The position numbers and the translations under genes were made by a program. This document shows positions 51,463-51,567 of a stretch of DNA of 51,567 bases, piece by piece. The notes under the pieces were generated by a model. It was not told the DNA's origin. It saw nothing but the letters and a program-made list of their open reading frames with translations, and ran no database searches. Every line of letters begins with the position of its first letter. The stretch's first letter is position 1. Origin of the DNA: Palsa-504 sp963744575 (GTDB taxonomy: Bacteria; Actinomycetota; Actinomycetes; Streptosporangiales; Streptosporangiaceae). The DNA is taken from the NCBI GenBank assembly GCA_963744575.1, contig CAVUUF010000018.1, positions 1 to 51,567 on the forward strand. Direction: 5' to 3'.

Positions 51463-51567
51463 TTCCAGCCTCCGCCGTCATAACGCAGCGAGGTAGCCAG
51501 TGCCCGGCTTAATCTATGATGCCGAAAACAGTCCACAACGGGGCAATCTTAATGATCAAGAAGAAAA
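51463..51567. other. Window end
   Basis: About 105 bases after the methyltransferase; no gene or clear hairpin seen. Confidence 0.4.

Overview
High-GC (roughly 70 %) actinobacterial DNA. The only clearly core genes are the minus-strand set enolase - FtsB/DivIC-like protein - DUF501 protein (about 26.3 to 24.15 kb), an arrangement common in Actinomycetota. No genus can be named from sequence alone. No tRNA, rRNA or CRISPR array was seen.

1-9.4 kb, decaying mobile DNA. A serine recombinase (cut by the window edge) lies downstream of two small genes. Next comes a Tn554-like tyrosine-recombinase set: a TnpA-like gene with an in-frame TGA, a small gene, and a TnpB-like gene with a lost C-terminus. 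The small gene is split by a 1.8-kb hairpin-ended insertion whose single gene encodes an unrecognised 555-aa winged-helix protein. A distant relative of that protein, frameshifted, lies divergently on the other side of the TnpA-like gene.

9.4-20.6 kb, surface-polymer modification. One minus-strand run encodes an acyl-CoA-dehydrogenase-like enzyme, an adenylation enzyme (one frameshift), a carrier protein, a lysophospholipid-acyltransferase-like protein and a Wzx-like flippase. The first three resemble the PltE/PltF/PltL set that makes pyrrole-2-carboxyl-S-carrier from proline. Nearby are a LicD-like transferase, a FemAB/GNAT-like protein and a fusion of a LicC-like cytidylyltransferase with a PLP enzyme. 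Together these suggest a glycan decorated with phospho-amine and acyl/aminoacyl groups.

20.6-24.15 kb, a graveyard: a GalE fragment, a sigma-factor gene broken by three frameshifts, a GT2 glycosyltransferase relic fused to a serine recombinase relic, a 266-bp MITE-like element in that recombinase, and the 3' end of a group II intron with domain V. This debris truncates the DUF501 gene.

26.8-29.25 kb: a small plus-strand signalling operon (degenerate receiver, soluble histidine kinase, two LuxR-type response regulators).

29.27-42.38 kb: a tightly overlapping nine-gene minus-strand exopolysaccharide operon: Wzz-like protein, FlaA1/CapD-like dehydratase, HprK-like kinase, GT4 glycosyltransferase, DegT aminotransferase, divergent RtcB homologue, 90-aa protein, APH-like kinase, and a ~1350-aa protein fusing a Wzy-like polymerase, a Wzx-like flippase and an initiating sugar-phosphate transferase, with a repetitive Thr-motif tail. 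The triple fusion and the RtcB homologue are the most unusual items in the window.

42.5-51.5 kb, plus strand: lipoprotein phosphoesterase, formyltransferase, PIG-L deacetylase (a possible N-formyl-sugar pair), two large secreted beta-helix proteins and a methyltransferase. Broken genes are concentrated left of 24 kb; the right half is essentially intact.
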